64,000 nt of DNA from Moraxella pluranimalium (GCF_002014825.1 NZ_MUYU01000002.1:3636-67635), one strand, 5' to 3'. Counted from the first letter of the stretch, positions 17,519 through 26,881 are shown. Numbers and translations are program-made. The notes: a model not told the origin generated them from the letters alone.

Positions 17519-18664
17519 ATGACACACACGATTGATTATTGCTTGCCTGATGGCATGAGTGCCGAGACTTTTTTGGCGGAATATTGGCAAAAAAAACCGC
17601 TACTGATTAAGCAAGGCTTACCTGCGCTGGCGGGGATGTTTGAGCCTGAAGATGTGCTTGGGCTTGCGCTCGAAGATGGCGTATCAGCACGCTTGATTAG
17701 CCAAGATGACACCAACCCCGACCAATGGTCGCTCAAGCAATCACCGCTTAGCGAACAAGACATTGACCAAGCACCGACACTGTGGACGATTTTGGTACAG
17801 AATTTGGAACAATGGTCGCCTGAGCTTGGCGAGATGTGGTCGCATTTTGATTTTATCCCAAAATGGCAACAAGATGACATCATGGTTTCGGTCGCACCAC
17901 AAGGTGGTTCGGTCGGTGCACACTATGATGAATATGATGTGTTTTTGGCACAAGGCTTTGGCGAGCGCCGTTGGCTACTTGGCAAAATGTGTGATGCTAA
18001 TACGCCATTTGTCCCCGACCAGCCGATTCGCCTGCTCGATGATATGGGCGAGATTATTTTTGATGAAGTGCTAGAAGCTGGCGATGTACTGTATGTACCG
18101 CCGGGGCTGAGCCATCATGGTATCGCCCAAAATGACTGCTTGACTTTTTCATTCGGGTTTCGCCGTCCAAATCTGGTACAAATCATCGATGAAGTCGCCG
18201 ATGTCGCCACCAATCACAGCGAGCTGTTTCGTGTGCTGACACTACCGCAAGCCAAGCAAGATGATGCGTTTGAATTAAGCCGTGACAGCATTACTGCGAT
18301 GAAGCAGACGCTGGTTGATTTTATCAATTCACCGCTTGGCGATGAAGTCGTGCGTGATGCCATCGCTGAATTGGTTAGTAAGCGTCAATATGAACTGCTT
18401 GCCTTTGAAGATGAACTTAGCCCCACTGAGCTCAAATCACGCCTAAGCGATGGCGAGTGCCTAGCGCTTAATCCGGCGTGTCGCTTTGTCCATGTGGCAA
18501 ATCAGTGGTATATCAATGGCGAATGTGTCTGCCTAAGCGATAGCGAAACCAAGCTACTAGCAACGATGGTCGCAGGCGATGCACTCTCTATCGATGACAT
18601 CAAGACGGATAATTTGGCGACACTTGCGCAGTGGCTTAATGATAATTGGTTGATTTTGTTGTAA
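17519..18664 (+). CDS. roxA: RoxA/YcfD-like 50S ribosomal protein L16 arginine hydroxylase
   Basis: RoxA is a 2-oxoglutarate/Fe(II)-dependent JmjC-type oxygenase that hydroxylates an arginine of ribosomal protein L16. The N-terminal FLAEYWQKKPLLIKQ is typical of the family, and the iron site HYDEYDVFLAQ (HxD) with a distal His in GLSHHGIAQ, plus GERRWLLGK, define the cupin/JmjC core (residues ~95-205). The C-terminal ~150 residues form the family's winged-helix-like domain. The length (381) is close to E. coli RoxA. GGAAA lies before the ATG. A terminator follows at 18697. Confidence 0.93.
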   Translation: MTHTIDYCLPDGMSAETFLAEYWQKKPLLIKQGLPALAGMFEPEDVLGLALEDGVSARLISQDDTNPDQWSLKQSPLSEQDIDQAPTLWTILVQNLEQWSPELGEMWSHFDFIPKWQQDDIMVSVAPQGGSVGAHYDEYDVFLAQGFGERRWLLGKMCDANTPFVPDQPIRLLDDMGEIIFDEVLEAGDVLYVPPGLSHHGIAQNDCLTFSFGFRRPNLVQIIDEVADVATNHSELFRVLTLPQAKQDDAFELSRDSITAMKQTLVDFINSPLGDEVVRDAIAELVSKRQYELLAFEDELSPTELKSRLSDGECLALNPACRFVHVANQWYINGECVCLSDSETKLLATMVAGDALSIDDIKTDNLATLAQWLNDNWLILL

Positions 18665-18696
18665 GTTTGAACAATAAACCACTCGTTTAAATCACG

Positions 18697-18729
18697 CCCC
18701 AAAAGCCAGACAGCCTTTGGGGTGTTTTT
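18697..18729 (+). terminator. Intrinsic terminator of roxA
   Basis: CCCCAAAAGC (18697-18706) pairs with GCCTTTGGGG (18713-18722), one mismatch, followed by GTTTTT. Confidence 0.75.
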
Positions 18730-18815
18730 ATGACCAAATATTGTACCAGTACACACCCACCCAAATCCACGTATAGAAAAATTTATCACATCAAAATAAA
18801 TTTCAAAAAAAATGC

Positions 18816-18843
18816 TTGACCGCTCAAAATTTTCCTGTATAAT
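18816..18843 (+). promoter_or_regulatory. Sigma-70 promoter of tRNA-Leu(CAA)
   Basis: TTGACC (18816-18821) and TATAAT (18838-18843) are separated by 16 bp and lie 33 bp before the tRNA 5' end. Confidence 0.85.
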
Positions 18844-18876
18844 ACGCACACATAGCCAATCAGGCTAACCATATAC

Positions 18877-18963
18877 GCCAGTGTGGTGAAATTGGTAGAC
18901 ACGACGGATTCAAAATCCGTTGCCCTTAAAAGCGTGTCGGTTCGAGTCCGACCACTGGTACCA
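18877..18963 (+). tRNA. tRNA-Leu(CAA)
   Basis: An 87-nt class II tRNA. The acceptor stem GCCAGTG/CACTGGT contains one G-T pair at the first position, the anticodon stem ACGGA/TCCGT encloses loop TTCAAAA with anticodon CAA, a long variable arm follows, and the T-arm is GTCGG-TTCGAGT-CCGAC. The 3' CCA is encoded. It reads UUG. Confidence 0.97.
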
Positions 18964-18970
18964 ATACAAA

Positions 18971-19003
18971 CAAAGACTTACAGCGAAGTTGTAGGTCTTT
19001 TGT
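18971..19003 (+). terminator. Terminator of tRNA-Leu(CAA)
   Basis: AAAGACTTACA (18972-18982) pairs with TGTAGGTCTTT (18990-19000) with one mismatch, followed by TTGTTTT. Confidence 0.75.
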
Positions 19004-19084
19004 TTTATCCATTGACGGCCAAAATAACAATCAACTAACAACCGAGTTTATCCACCATTTACCCATTCAAATTAAGACATATAG

Positions 19085-19122
19085 TAAAAAAACGCTTTAG
19101 ACATTCACCTAAAGCGTTTTTT
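19085..19122. terminator. Intrinsic terminator downstream of the NlpD-like gene
   Basis: AAAAACGCTTTAG (ending at 19100) and CTAAAGCGTTTTT (starting at 19109) form a perfect stem with flanking A and T runs, so it works in both directions. Confidence 0.85.
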
Positions 19123-19128
19123 AGTTGA

Positions 19129-20022
19129 TTATTTTAACACGGTCAATGGGTCAACATAGACACCGTTGCGAGTGATACGAAACTCAAAAAGCGTCACACC
19201 ACTTTTTTGGCTACGCATACTTGCAATGCGTTGTCCCTGACTGACGGTATCGCCATTTTTGACACGGGCATCTTTGACATAGACATAGGTAGAGACAAAC
19301 CCATCAGTATGCTGAATGGCGATTGCTGAATCAGTCGCACCGTCATCATCGACATGAATAACCGTACCCGCTCGAGCAGCCTGAATCGCATCCCCGTCAT
19401 TGCCCGAGAACCACATCCCGTTTGATGAAACTGATTGACCATTAATCACATGAGTACCAAAACGGCGTACCACAGGATTATTATTACCAACTGGATAACG
19501 GAACTGCATTACGCCTGAGCTACCCGTCGCAAATGGCGCTGCACTGCTGGTATTTGATACCGGTGCAGAAGCCGAGACTGTTGGTTTTGTGGCTACAGGT
19601 GCTGTCGTTTGTGCTTGGCGTGCTGGCTGAGCTGATTGTTGTGCTTTGGCAGGCTGTGTCGCACTTGCTTTGTTGGCTTTATCACGTGCGTTGACACTAC
19701 CTGTCCACAAGGTCAGCCATTGCCCTGTATAGATGGTATAACTGCTATTAAGATTGTTCAGCTGGGCGACATCTCGCCAATTTAGCCCATATCGTTGTGC
19801 GATTTTGGCAACTGTATCGCCTTGTTTTACTTGATATTTATTCGGCACGCCCTTGCTGTCAGTGATAATTTGCTGAGTGCTACCGCCTGCCCCCTTGCCG
19901 GTTGTGCTGTTGTAGGCAGGCTTGCTGGCACACCCCGCCAAGACACATACCGCACTTGCACCCATAATAAGACTTACTTTTTTGAATGAATTTGCTGTCA
20001 TCATTCCAATCTTCACTGTCAT
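19129..20022 (-). CDS. NlpD-like LysM/LytM-domain lipoprotein (degenerate peptidase site)
   Basis: A 297-residue lipoprotein (signal ending in VLAGC), with one LysM domain (YQVKQGDTVAKIAQRYGL, residues ~63-105), an Ala/Gln/Thr-rich linker, and a C-terminal LytM/M23-like domain. In active M23 peptidases zinc is held by HxxxD and HxH motifs; here these positions read NGMWFSGND, STYVYV and TLFEFRI, so none of the zinc His is present. That matches the NlpD/EnvC type, which are catalytically dead activators of cell-division amidases. The start is uncertain: ATGs at 20022, 20004 and 20001 are in frame and none has ideal ribosome-binding-site spacing. The gene is not next to surE/pcm/rpoS here, so orthology to NlpD itself is inferred. 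Confidence 0.82.
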   Translation of the reverse strand: MTVKIGMMTANSFKKVSLIMGASAVCVLAGCASKPAYNSTTGKGAGGSTQQIITDSKGVPNKYQVKQGDTVAKIAQRYGLNWRDVAQLNNLNSSYTIYTGQWLTLWTGSVNARDKANKASATQPAKAQQSAQPARQAQTTAPVATKPTVSASAPVSNTSSAAPFATGSSGVMQFRYPVGNNNPVVRRFGTHVINGQSVSSNGMWFSGNDGDAIQAARAGTVIHVDDDGATDSAIAIQHTDGFVSTYVYVKDARVKNGDTVSQGQRIASMRSQKSGVTLFEFRITRNGVYVDPLTVLK

Positions 20023-20154
20023 ACTCCAATGTTGTCATCGTTACAGGTTGTCGTCCAAATCAAATCAGGCAAATTTGACCGTCATACAAATTGTCAACTT
20101 TGCCAAAAAAAACACAACTCAATCATCGGCTTATTGTATCATGTTCAGCCCCAA

Positions 20155-20193
20155 AGACAAAACCCGCCAAGCGGCAGGTTTTGTTGTTTTTTG
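20155..20193 (-). terminator. Terminator hairpin of the fru operon
   Basis: ACAAAACC-GCC (20157-20168) pairs with GGC-GGTTTTGT (20173-20184 region) with one internal mismatch. It lies ~30 bp past the fruA stop. Confidence 0.6.
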
Positions 20194-20221
20194 TCAACGT
20201 TGGACATGTTAAGATGTGCAA

Positions 20222-21895
20222 TTAAGCTGTTTTTGCAGCCGCATCATCTTTTTGTTTAATCAGTGCATACGCCACACCAGTCAATAAGCTACCAGCCGCA
20301 ATCGCCACCAGATACATCAAAGCATGATTGACCGCACCCGGAATCAGCAGCACAAACACCCCGCCATGTGGCGCAACCAACGTGATATTAAACAGTGCAA
20401 CCAAAGCACCAGTCAGCACGCCCCCTGCGATACAGCATGGGATGACACGCATCGGGTCTTTGGCGGCAAATGGAATCGCCCCTTCAGAGATAAAGCAAGC
20501 ACCCAATACCACAGCGGCTTTACCGGCATTGCGCTCATTGTCGGTGAATTTTTTGGCAGCAAAAATCGTCGCAAGACCAATACCAATGGCTGGCACCATA
20601 CCGCCCGCCATCGCAGCCGCCATCGGGAAATAACTCTCCGATGTCAATAGACCGACCGAGAACGCATACGCCGCTTTATTAATCGGGCCACCCAAATCCA
20701 CACACATCATCCCAGCCAAAATCATGCCAAGAATGACCGCATTGGCAGTACCCATATTAGCAAGGAAAGTCTCCATCTGTGTCAAGACATAAGCCACTGG
20801 CGTACCGATGACATAGTACATGGCAAGACCGACAATCAACGTACTAAATAGCGGAATGATTAAAATCGGTTTTAGTGCTTCAAGCGTCACAGGCAGATGC
20901 AGTTTTTTGGCAAGAAATAGCGAGACATAACCTGCCAAAAAGCCTGCGGCAATACCACCCAAAAAGCCTGCGCCTAAAGTACCAGCAAGCGCACCACCGA
21001 CCAAGCCTGCTGCAAGACCTGGGCGGTCAGCGATTGAGTACGCAATGTAACCTGCCAACAGCGGTACCATCAGGCCAAAGGCCGCCTTACCTGTACCCAT
21101 CAAAGCTGCCGCCAATGAGCCTTCGACTTCAAACGCCTTAATCCCGAATACAAATGACAAAGCAATCAACAGACCACCTGCCACCACCATCGGTAGCATA
21201 TAGGACACGCCTGTCAGTAGATGCTTATACACGCCTGCTTTTTGGGTGCTGTCAGCTTTTTCGGCACTTGCAGTTTTTGATGTGCTCAGTAGTGATGCGG
21301 TAGCGATGGCTTCATCAAAGGCCTTATCCGTTTGCTTGAGCGCGACCCCTGTGCCACAGCGATAGACTTTTTTGCCGACAAAGCGGTCGGTATTCACTTC
21401 AATATCCGTCGCCAAAATCACAAAATCCGCACGGCTGATGCTGTCATCGCTTAGGATATTTTTGGCACCGACCGAGCCTTGCGTCTCAACATCGATGGTA
21501 TAGCCACGACGCTCAGCACCAAGCTTTAGTGCATCTGCCGCCATAAAGGTGTGCGCCACCCCTGTCGGACACGCGGTAATAGCCACAAAATGCAGCGGCT
21601 TGTCTGATGCTACCTGTACTTGTGGTGCTTGATTAAATAGTTTTTCTAAAAAACCATCATCATTAAACTCACTGCCATCACTACGCTTGGCATTGATCAC
21701 GATGGCATCGCCATGCGCCACATCACGATCGCTGATGACGATACGCTTGGCATCTGTTGGGCTATCGATATCAATGATGCTTGCAACAATGCCTTGATGA
21801 TTCAAGCTTTTGGCAAGCTTTTTGGCAAGCATCAAGCCATGAGCCGATAGCGTGGTTACACTGATGGCAACCTGACTTGGAAAATTATTTTGCAT
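20222..21895 (-). CDS. fruA: FruA, fructose-specific PTS permease EIIB'BC
   Basis: FruA imports fructose across the inner membrane with phosphorylation to fructose-1-phosphate. Residues ~8-75 are a degenerate EIIB' domain; residues ~100-200 are the active EIIB, with the phospho-accepting Cys in ITACPTGVAHTFMAA (C109) and ETQGSVGAKN. After a linker, residues ~220-550 are the multi-helix EIIC channel with GFLGGIAAGFLAGY and the GGPINKAAYAF loop that binds sugar. The length (557) matches the E. coli FruA architecture. AGGT precedes the ATG. It is the last gene of fruB-fruK-fruA. Confidence 0.95.
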   Translation of the reverse strand: MQNNFPSQVAISVTTLSAHGLMLAKKLAKSLNHQGIVASIIDIDSPTDAKRIVISDRDVAHGDAIVINAKRSDGSEFNDDGFLEKLFNQAPQVQVASDKPLHFVAITACPTGVAHTFMAADALKLGAERRGYTIDVETQGSVGAKNILSDDSISRADFVILATDIEVNTDRFVGKKVYRCGTGVALKQTDKAFDEAIATASLLSTSKTASAEKADSTQKAGVYKHLLTGVSYMLPMVVAGGLLIALSFVFGIKAFEVEGSLAAALMGTGKAAFGLMVPLLAGYIAYSIADRPGLAAGLVGGALAGTLGAGFLGGIAAGFLAGYVSLFLAKKLHLPVTLEALKPILIIPLFSTLIVGLAMYYVIGTPVAYVLTQMETFLANMGTANAVILGMILAGMMCVDLGGPINKAAYAFSVGLLTSESYFPMAAAMAGGMVPAIGIGLATIFAAKKFTDNERNAGKAAVVLGACFISEGAIPFAAKDPMRVIPCCIAGGVLTGALVALFNITLVAPHGGVFVLLIPGAVNHALMYLVAIAAGSLLTGVAYALIKQKDDAAAKTA

Positions 21896-21928
21896 AGGAA
21901 TTACCTATTATTTATAAATATTATTAAA

Positions 21929-22891
21929 TTAATTTGGGAAAATTTGCACTTGTGCTTGTAGCGTATCCAATGTCTGTTGGTCAGGAATGCCAAAGCCGAC
22001 AATGCTCACTGCATAAGCAGACAACGCCACCGCTTGACACAAAATCATCTTTGCATCCTGTGCCATCAATAAGCCATAAATCATACCAGACACCAAAGTA
22101 TCACCCGCGCCGACCGTGCTTGCAACTGTCATCGATGGTGGCAGTGCTTGATAGGTTTGGTTGCCTGACAGCCAATGCACACCTTTTGCACCCATTGAGA
22201 TCACGATATGCTCAATATTGACATCCAAACGCTCAAACAATGCTCGCTGTTCAACCAGCGTCTCACAAGGCACGCCAAAGGCTTCGGTCAGCTCATCATT
22301 ATTTGGCTTAATCAGCCATAAAGGATGCTTGAGTGCGATTTTTAGCGCATCGCCACTGACATCGACGGCGACTTTTGGGCAAATAGCGGTCAAAGCACCC
22401 AGCAATTGATCAAAATCCATCGGTGTAAAGCCCTGTGGCAAACTGCCTGCCACTAGCGCCGCATCGACCTTATTGGCAAGTGCGGTCACTTGCTCAAGCA
22501 GTGCTACTTTATCAGCTGCACTAACCACAAAGCCTTTGCCATTAATATCTGTCGTCACGCCATGATCAACAAGCTTGACATTAGTGCGAGTCTCGCCTGC
22601 CACACGCACAAAAGCATCTGTCAAGCGAGCGGTACTTGTTGCACTTTTGGCAATCTTGGCATCTCTATCGGCGAATAATCGCTCAAATACTTGTGCATTA
22701 TCCGCACCCAAAAATCCCGTCGCCACTGTCTGTACGCCCAAATCAGCCAGCACTTGTGCTGAATTGAGCGCTTTGCCTGCGGCATCGACTTGACTGGTTG
22801 TGGCACGATTGACTTCACCCACCGCCAAGCCATTGACAGAAATCGTCATATCAATGGCAGGATTGAGCGTGATACATAGTACCGATTTCAT
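21929..22891 (-). CDS. fruK: FruK, 1-phosphofructokinase
   Basis: FruK phosphorylates fructose-1-phosphate to fructose-1,6-bisphosphate. It belongs to the PfkB/ribokinase family: CITLNPAIDMTI at the N-terminus, AAGKALNSAQVLADLG, IKPNNDELTEAFG, and the C-terminal VGAGDTLVSGMIYGL with the catalytic Asp. From the ATG at 22891 it has 320 residues, and AAGGTG lies upstream; the open frame to 22936 is not supported. The start overlaps the fruB stop by 4 bp (ATGA), so translation is coupled. Confidence 0.95.
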   Translation of the reverse strand: MKSVLCITLNPAIDMTISVNGLAVGEVNRATTSQVDAAGKALNSAQVLADLGVQTVATGFLGADNAQVFERLFADRDAKIAKSATSTARLTDAFVRVAGETRTNVKLVDHGVTTDINGKGFVVSAADKVALLEQVTALANKVDAALVAGSLPQGFTPMDFDQLLGALTAICPKVAVDVSGDALKIALKHPLWLIKPNNDELTEAFGVPCETLVEQRALFERLDVNIEHIVISMGAKGVHWLSGNQTYQALPPSMTVASTVGAGDTLVSGMIYGLLMAQDAKMILCQAVALSAYAVSIVGFGIPDQQTLDTLQAQVQIFPN

Positions 22892-25719
22892 GATGATGCA
22901 CCTTGTAGGGCACGCACTTGTTTGGCGCTTTCGCACTCAAGTGCTTGTTTTGCCAAGACTTTGGCAGACTCATAATTGATCGTACGCACTTGCGCCTTAG
23001 TCAACGCAATGCTTGAGCCTGACATCGATAGCTCATCCACACCAAGACCAATCAAAATCGGCACGGCTTTTGGATCGCTAGCAAGCTCACCGCAGACACC
23101 CACCCACTTACCATGCGCATGAGCTGCCGTGACAGTCTGTGCAATCAATCGCAGTACGCTTGGATGCAGACCGTCCGCATCTTTTGATAGCAATGGATGA
23201 CCACGGTCGATGGCAAGCACATATTGGGTCAAATCATTGGTGCCGACGCTAAAAAAGTCCACTTCTTTGGCAAAGTGATCAACCATCACTGCAGCGCTTG
23301 GCACTTCTAGCATGATACCCACTTGCAGATTGTCATGCGGATATTCAATTAATACTTCATCCAAAATCTTGCGAGCAGCTCGCCACTCTTCGATGCGGCC
23401 AATCATCGGGAACATGATGCGTAAATCACGGCCACGAGATGCACGAATCAGCGCGGTCAATTGACTGCGTAAAAACTCAGGACGCTCAAGCAATAAGCGA
23501 ATGCCACGCAAGCCTAGAAATGGGTTTTCTTCGCTTGGCATCGGTAAATATGGCAATGCCTTATCACCGCCGATATCCAGCACACGCACCACCAATGGGC
23601 GACCGTCAAGCGCATCGAACACTTGCTCATAGTCAGCGATTTGGGTATCGATATCAGGCACTTGTGAGTGCGACATAAAGACAAGCTCAGTACGCAGTAA
23701 GCCCACGCCTTCAGCACCATTTGCCACAGCATTGGCAGTATCAGCGACATTACCAAGGTTTGCTGCGATTTCGACACGATGGCCATCGGTCGTGATGGCA
23801 GGCTCGGCAGCGTGCTGTACGGCTAGGCGTTTTTGTTCACGGCGAGCGACTTGCGCTTCTTGACAATCGCTAATCAGCGTCTGACTTGGCTCAACCACGA
23901 ACCAGCCTTCACCGCCATCAAGGAGTACTTGAGTCGCATCACCAATCTCAAGAATACCCTGCCCTACTCCCACAATCGCAGGAATACCTAGCGCACGGGC
24001 GACGATGGCACTGTGCGAGCTTGCACCGCCCACTGCGGTGATGATCCCTGCCACACGAGTCGGGTCAAGGTTTGCCACATCCGATGGCACAAGGTCTTCT
24101 TTGATCAGCACATACGGATTTTGCGGTGCTTGTTTTTGGGTTTTGCCAAGTAGCTTAAGCAGTACTTTTTGACCGATATCACGCAAATCTTGCGCACGCT
24201 CAGCCAATAGATGATTGTTCAAAGACGCTTGGGTCTTGGCAAGCTGTTCGATAAAGGCGTGCCAAGCAGCAGGCGCAGATAGCCCATCATCCATGCCATC
24301 TTTAGCACCATAGATGACTTCTTCGTCTTCGAGTAGTGCAATATGCGCGGTAAAAATCTGCGCAATATCGGCATTTTTGGCATTCGCTACCAACTCCTTA
24401 AGATCCGCTTTGACCGCTTCGATGGCGGTGAGTAGCTTTGTCATCTCTTCGCTTGGGATTTGGGCGGTCATTGGATAGGTGTGTCGCTCATCTTTGACGA
24501 TATAAGCTTCACCCACTGCCAAGCCCTGCGATGCACTGACGGCATAGTGCTTGATGCCATTGGCAATCATCTCGGTGCTTGGTGTGGCAATATCCGCCAA
24601 AGTATCGCCTGCACTGACAGACGGTGCAGAGACCACTTCGCCAAGTCCTGCTTGCACCGCTTCGATGAGTCTTGGCAAATGCGCCACCGCATCAGTTGCC
24701 GGCTCAGCGATGAAATTGAGCGTCTGACCCTTTACCGCCCCCAATGATAATAGGCGAGTTAGGCTCTTGGCAGACACATACGCACCATGATCGACAGCGA
24801 CTTTGATCTCGCCGCTCACTTCTTTGGCAAGCTCGGATAACGCTGTGGCAGGTCGAGCGTGCAGGCCATGCTCATTGGCAAGCACCACGCTTGCTGTCGC
24901 CCAGTCGCTTGGACTATCCACACCAAGCAGGTTTAGCATAGCTTTGCGGTTATTCGTCAATACCGCATTGGCAAAGTCATCATCCATCAGTACATCAAGC
25001 ACATCGGATAATTTGCTTCTATCTACCTTATCAGTCGCTGTGATGACTGCCAGCGCTTGTTGTTGGTTCGCCACCACTGCCAAAGCCGACTCGCCAATCA
25101 CTGTGCGAGCACTTTCTTCGAGCACGACACATGACACTGCTTGTGATAATGCTGTCGGCTGATGCGTTGGCAAAAATAGCGACTGAATCATGCCGTGCGT
25201 TTTGAGCAGTTGTACCGCTTGCAGGTATAGCTCATCGGTGCTCGTCGCCGTGCTGTCTGTCTTGATTAGACCATCTTGGATGGCAAGACTTGATGTCGCA
25301 CCCAGCGCATCGATAATCTCATCAGCACTCGATGCTGTGCGGATTTTATCAGCGATATCATCGCCCAATGCGCGGGTTAGGCTTTGTAAAATTTGCAAAT
25401 GCTCATCCGACTGCGCAGCGATTGCCACTGCCAAATACACCACATCGCCTGCGTCATTCCATTTTACACCATCAGCAAAATGCACCAAGCGCACGCCTGT
25501 TTTTAGCACGCTGCTGCGAGAATTTGGCGTACCGTGCGGAATGGCAATCCCTTGACCTAAGTAGGTCGATGATTGATTTTCACGGTCTTTGAGCCCTTGG
25601 AAATAGTCACTTTGTGTCAAGCCATCAGCGTGCAAAATCTCACTAATGGTCAGCAGCGCTTCGTCTTTGGTGCTTGCAGTTGCCTGCATACGCACGCTGT
25701 CAGCAGTTAAGCTTAGCAT
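22888..25719 (-). CDS. fruB: FruB, fused PTS EIIA(Fru)-HPr-EI multiphosphoryl transfer protein
   Basis: This 943-residue protein carries the whole soluble phosphorelay for FruA. An EIIA domain (residues ~1-145) has the active His in GQGIAIPHGTPNS (H62). A linker leads to an HPr domain with ANEHGLHARPATAL (H287), and from ~residue 375 a full enzyme I follows, with the PEP-dependent His in GGASSHSAIVARALG (H569), then EGVGLLRTELVFM and the PEP-binding FFSVGTNDLTQY. E. coli FruB lacks the EI part; EIIA-HPr-EI fusions are known from Xanthomonas, Rhodobacter and relatives. The relay needs no other PTS gene. ATG 25719 has AAGGG upstream. Confidence 0.95.
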   Translation of the reverse strand: MLSLTADSVRMQATASTKDEALLTISEILHADGLTQSDYFQGLKDRENQSSTYLGQGIAIPHGTPNSRSSVLKTGVRLVHFADGVKWNDAGDVVYLAVAIAAQSDEHLQILQSLTRALGDDIADKIRTASSADEIIDALGATSSLAIQDGLIKTDSTATSTDELYLQAVQLLKTHGMIQSLFLPTHQPTALSQAVSCVVLEESARTVIGESALAVVANQQQALAVITATDKVDRSKLSDVLDVLMDDDFANAVLTNNRKAMLNLLGVDSPSDWATASVVLANEHGLHARPATALSELAKEVSGEIKVAVDHGAYVSAKSLTRLLSLGAVKGQTLNFIAEPATDAVAHLPRLIEAVQAGLGEVVSAPSVSAGDTLADIATPSTEMIANGIKHYAVSASQGLAVGEAYIVKDERHTYPMTAQIPSEEMTKLLTAIEAVKADLKELVANAKNADIAQIFTAHIALLEDEEVIYGAKDGMDDGLSAPAAWHAFIEQLAKTQASLNNHLLAERAQDLRDIGQKVLLKLLGKTQKQAPQNPYVLIKEDLVPSDVANLDPTRVAGIITAVGGASSHSAIVARALGIPAIVGVGQGILEIGDATQVLLDGGEGWFVVEPSQTLISDCQEAQVARREQKRLAVQHAAEPAITTDGHRVEIAANLGNVADTANAVANGAEGVGLLRTELVFMSHSQVPDIDTQIADYEQVFDALDGRPLVVRVLDIGGDKALPYLPMPSEENPFLGLRGIRLLLERPEFLRSQLTALIRASRGRDLRIMFPMIGRIEEWRAARKILDEVLIEYPHDNLQVGIMLEVPSAAVMVDHFAKEVDFFSVGTNDLTQYVLAIDRGHPLLSKDADGLHPSVLRLIAQTVTAAHAHGKWVGVCGELASDPKAVPILIGLGVDELSMSGSSIALTKAQVRTINYESAKVLAKQALECESAKQVRALQGASS

Positions 25720-25739
25720 AATTACCCTTTTAAAAATGA

Positions 25740-25752
25740 TTGACAATGTCAA
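25740..25752. promoter_or_regulatory. Short palindrome in the fruB upstream region
   Basis: TTGACA-A-TGTCAA is a 6-1-6 inverted repeat 21 bp before the fruB ATG. It could be an operator, but arms this short also occur by chance. Confidence 0.3.
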
Positions 25753-25917
25753 ATCGACGCTATGCGATGGATGAATGATGTTATATTATTTCAATTAACT
25801 TACAAGTCCATCGTATAAAAATTAAGCGATTGTATCACACTTGTACTGTTTGGTTTATGTTTGTTTTGTAAAGTTCGGCAAATTTATCTCATCAACTTTT
25901 GCCAAACTTCAGCCACA

Positions 25918-25953
25918 AAAAAAGCAAATTCCATCACTGAAATTTGCTTTTGT
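25918..25953 (-). terminator. Terminator near the start of the fru/sirB2 intergenic region
   Basis: AAAAGCAAATT (25920-25930) pairs with AATTTGCTTTT (25941-25951), perfect, with A/T runs on both sides. It lies 18 bp past the SirB2-like gene stop (minus strand); the read direction fits that gene only if termination occurs before its start, so it more likely ends it from the 3' side. Confidence 0.65.
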
Positions 25954-25968
25954 CGATATTAACACCGA

Positions 25969-26331
25969 TTACATCAAAATCGGCTTAGCAATCGCCATAT
26001 AAATAATGCCTGCATACGCCACAGCAGCAATCATCATCCCTGCTTTGGCTTGGGGCAATGCCGTGTCTTGATTGCGAAGTGCCTTAATGTTGGCAGATAC
26101 TGCGACAATCAACAGTACAAGCTTGGCAATCGCCCAATGCTGTACGCCCGCCACTTGATATAGCTGCCAAAACAGCCACAAGCCTGTCAGCATCAGCACA
26201 GTATAAATCAGATGACTGACGCCCTTAAAGGCGGCCGATAGCTTGACAGATTTACCGCTAAAGACCATCGCCGCTTGATAAACAAACAAAAGTAGCGTCA
26301 AAGCCGCCATCAGCATATGCACATGTTTCAT
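25969..26331 (-). CDS. SirB2-family membrane protein
   Basis: A 120-residue inner-membrane protein with four predicted transmembrane helices (residues ~4-26, 38-60, 66-86 and 97-117). The pattern KHVHMLMAALTLLLF at the N-terminus, SHLIYTVLMLTGLWL and KLVLLIVAVSANI matches the SirB2 family, which is widespread in proteobacteria but has no established function. AGGCGATTT precedes the ATG. greA lies 73 bp upstream on the same strand, so the two may share a transcript. Confidence 0.8.
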   Translation of the reverse strand: MKHVHMLMAALTLLLFVYQAAMVFSGKSVKLSAAFKGVSHLIYTVLMLTGLWLFWQLYQVAGVQHWAIAKLVLLIVAVSANIKALRNQDTALPQAKAGMMIAAVAYAGIIYMAIAKPILM

Positions 26332-26404
26332 AAATCGCCTTATGTCGTTGCACTATTTATTCATCAATTACTTGATTCGCCAAGCACTTTACTCACAAAT
26401 CACT

Positions 26405-26881
26405 TTATTCGTAAATCACTTCAAGGATTTCAAATTCTGCCAAACCGCTAGGCGTTTGAATTTTGGCTTCGTCGCCTTCTGATTTACCAATCAAGCCACG
26501 AGCGATTGGCGAATTGACCGAGATTTTACCTGATTTAAAATCCGCTTCGTCATCGCCGACAATCTTATAACGACGCTTTGCGCCATCGTCAAGGTTCTCA
26601 AGCTCAACGGTCACGCCAAACACCACACGACCATCTTGGGGTAATTTGGTTGGGTCGATAACCTGCGCACCGCCAAGTTTGGCTTCGATGTCACGAATAC
26701 GGGCTTCGCACAGACCTTGCTGTTCACGAGCGGCATGATATTCGGCATTTTCTTTTAGGTCGCCATGCTCACGAGCTTCGGCGATGGCGATGGTAATGCG
26801 TGGGCGTTCGACGGTTTTGAGTTGTTTTAGCTCTTCTTCAAGCGCTTTATGCCCCTGTGGGGTCATTGGGTAGCGTTGCAT
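26405..26881 (-). CDS. greA: GreA, transcription elongation factor
   Basis: GreA rescues backtracked RNA polymerase by stimulating transcript cleavage. The N-terminal coiled coil carries the basic/acidic tip ([25 protein letters not shown], where D and E at the tip are the catalytic residues), and the C-terminal FKBP-like domain follows ([35 protein letters not shown]). The length (158) is standard. AAGGATGACATC precedes the ATG. A hairpin with T run lies in its 5' leader (see entry at 26911). The carB-greA order is common in gammaproteobacteria. Confidence 0.97.
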   Translation of the reverse strand: MQRYPMTPQGHKALEEELKQLKTVERPRITIAIAEAREHGDLKENAEYHAAREQQGLCEARIRDIEAKLGGAQVIDPTKLPQDGRVVFGVTVELENLDDGAKRRYKIVGDDEADFKSGKISVNSPIARGLIGKSEGDEAKIQTPSGLAEFEILEVIYE

